Source of the DNA: JANLVJ01 sp031363945
Lineage (GTDB): Bacteria > Bacteroidota > Bacteroidia > Sphingobacteriales > Sphingobacteriaceae
Length of the DNA: 64,000 bases
NCBI GenBank assembly: GCA_031363945.1
Contig: JANLVJ010000063.1
Location: 19,019-83,018 of the forward strand
Direction of reading: 5' to 3'
Below, piece after piece: positions 63,052-64,000 of the stretch. The notes below the pieces were generated by a model that was not told the origin of the DNA, made no database searches, and was given only the letters and a program-made list of their open reading frames with translations. The position numbers and the translations under genes are program-made. Positions within the stretch are counted from its first letter, which is position 1. Every line of letters starts with the position of its first letter.

Positions 63052-64000
63052 TTACTGATTCATGAATTTTCCAATTGTGTTATTTAAGAAAGTTGAATCG
63101 GCCGGGTTACTAGCAGCACCTGCAGTATGGCCCCAAAGTGAAAGAATTGGCTTAAAGATGACAGTAGGAATGAAAGCCTGCTCATAAATCGCATCATTAA
63201 TCGGGAAATACATATCAGTCTGTGATGGCATGTACAAGAATGGTACAGAAATAGATTTTAATGCCTGTTCAACGTTTCCATGGAAACCTATTGTATTGCC
63301 GACATTTTGCTGCTCCCAGGTATGCATTTGTAAAATCAAATTATTTGCGTCTGCACCCGGAATGAAATTCGTTCGGTATTCATTGACTACTTTTTCAAAG
63401 GTTTGATCTGGTGCAGAGGGTGAACGCCATAATTCTTTGCGCCACCACTCCTGAGAATATAACCAGGCTGTCCAAACTACGGAAAAGGCTTCTATACCTT
63501 TTTTAGGTTGTTGAAGATAGTCCCCGTTTTTAAAGGCCTCGTCTGCTTCAAGTGCTGCAATCTGGCCTTCTAGTCTCACTATACCATGCCCATATGTTTT
63601 TGCTGTACCTGCTGTGGCAACAATACGATCTGCAAATTTTGGATAGCTGACTGCCCATTGGAAGGCTTGCTGGGCACCCATTGAGAACCCAATAATTGCT
63701 TTCAGGTGGTTGATCTTTAACTTTTCAAGCAACATACGGTGCACTATATCAACATTATCCCTTATGTTGACAATTGGGAACCTTGGCCCATGAAAAGGCT
63801 CAGGAGTGTTACTCGGTGATGAAGAATGTCCATTACCAAAAAGCTCAGTTGTGATTAAAAATAATTTACTTGTATCAAGGGCCTGTCCCGGACCGATCAG
63901 CCATTCATAACCCCTTCTGTCAGCCATAAAATGAGATGGTAATAATACAGCATTTGTATGTCCTGCATTTAAATGTCCGTAAGTTCCATAATAGAGTATT
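63052..64000 (-). CDS. Alpha/beta hydrolase of the MetX/homoserine acetyltransferase-like group (partial, runs off the right edge)
   Basis: The frame is open to the window end, so the N-terminus is missing. It reads YYGTYGHLNAGHTNAVLLPS near the edge, then ADRRGYEWLIGPGQALDTSK and FLITTELFGNGHSSSPSN. The nucleophile elbow is IGFSMGAQQAFQWA, an Asp lies in SQTDMYFP and the His in LSLWGHTAGA. The LN/GNG and GPGQALDT features match the MetX-like family. True acyltransferase or plain hydrolase cannot be decided. Downstream of its stop only the AT-rich gap follows. Confidence 0.87.
   Translation of the reverse strand, partial: ILYYGTYGHLNAGHTNAVLLPSHFMADRRGYEWLIGPGQALDTSKLFLITTELFGNGHSSSPSNTPEPFHGPRFPIVNIRDNVDIVHRMLLEKLKINHLKAIIGFSMGAQQAFQWAVSYPKFADRIVATAGTAKTYGHGIVRLEGQIAALEADEAFKNGDYLQQPKKGIEAFSVVWTAWLYSQEWWRKELWRSPSAPDQTFEKVVNEYRTNFIPGADANNLILQMHTWEQQNVGNTIGFHGNVEQALKSISVPFLYMPSQTDMYFPINDAIYEQAFIPTVIFKPILSLWGHTAGAASNPADSTFLNNTIGKFMNQ

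Overview
The window looks like a chromosomal segment of a Bacteroidota bacterium, most likely of the Sphingobacteriaceae (Pedobacter/Mucilaginibacter-like). The evidence is the gene families: a fused SecDF, an unusually long NusB, the DUF1573-YajC-YbbR-CoaE cluster, CvfB-like and LytTR proteins, lipoproteins and glycoside hydrolases. There are also several matches to the Bacteroidota TAnnTTTG -7 promoter box, few Shine-Dalgarno sequences and low GC. No tRNA, rRNA, CRISPR array, phage or intact insertion sequence was seen.

Layout. 1-5.1 kb: end of a membrane protein, a leucine-dehydrogenase-like gene, then nusB, a DUF1573 lipoprotein, yajC, ybbR-like, coaE and a MarR regulator. 5.1-12.2 kb: PAP2 phosphatase, phosphohexomutase, outer-membrane protein, aquaporin, aldo/keto reductase, membrane esterase and a broken Gfo/Idh oxidoreductase. 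12.2-21.6 kb is core metabolism: cysteine desulfurase, accD, NDH-2, secDF, folA-thyA and ispE. 21.6-26.3 kb: a LytTR membrane regulator, a lipoprotein with a CxxCH haem motif, a GNAT protein, and a Tat-exported molybdopterin oxidoreductase with its cytochrome b. 26.6-31.1 kb: a GH13 lipoprotein and metN-metI-metQ. 31.3-36.1 kb is a decayed arabinose locus: dead SSS symporter, intact araA, a Nudix-type regulator without its DNA-binding part, then mostly gene-poor DNA around a J/KTSC protein. 36.1-54.2 kb: oxidoreductase, CvfB, GH20, thioesterase, YceI, SGNH hydrolase, ABC exporter, nucleoside hydrolase, exonuclease III, GH2 beta-mannosidase, and a two-gene ATP-grasp/flavin-monooxygenase operon. 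54.3-64 kb: MsrA, an ArsM-type methyltransferase, PPK2, GH16 and a MetX-like hydrolase, interleaved with pseudogenes.

The physiology suggested is that of an aerobic or microaerobic polysaccharide degrader (GH2, GH13, GH16, GH20, araA) with periplasmic redox repair (MsrA, the Mo oxidoreductase) and arsenic methylation.

Two points stand out. First, the ATP-grasp + LLM monooxygenase pair at 52.2-54.2 kb is the best candidate for an undescribed enzymatic system. Second, at least five genes are clearly broken by nonsense codons, internal deletions or homopolymer frameshifts, showing active gene decay in the accessory stretches. The leucine dehydrogenase homologue has also lost its catalytic lysine.
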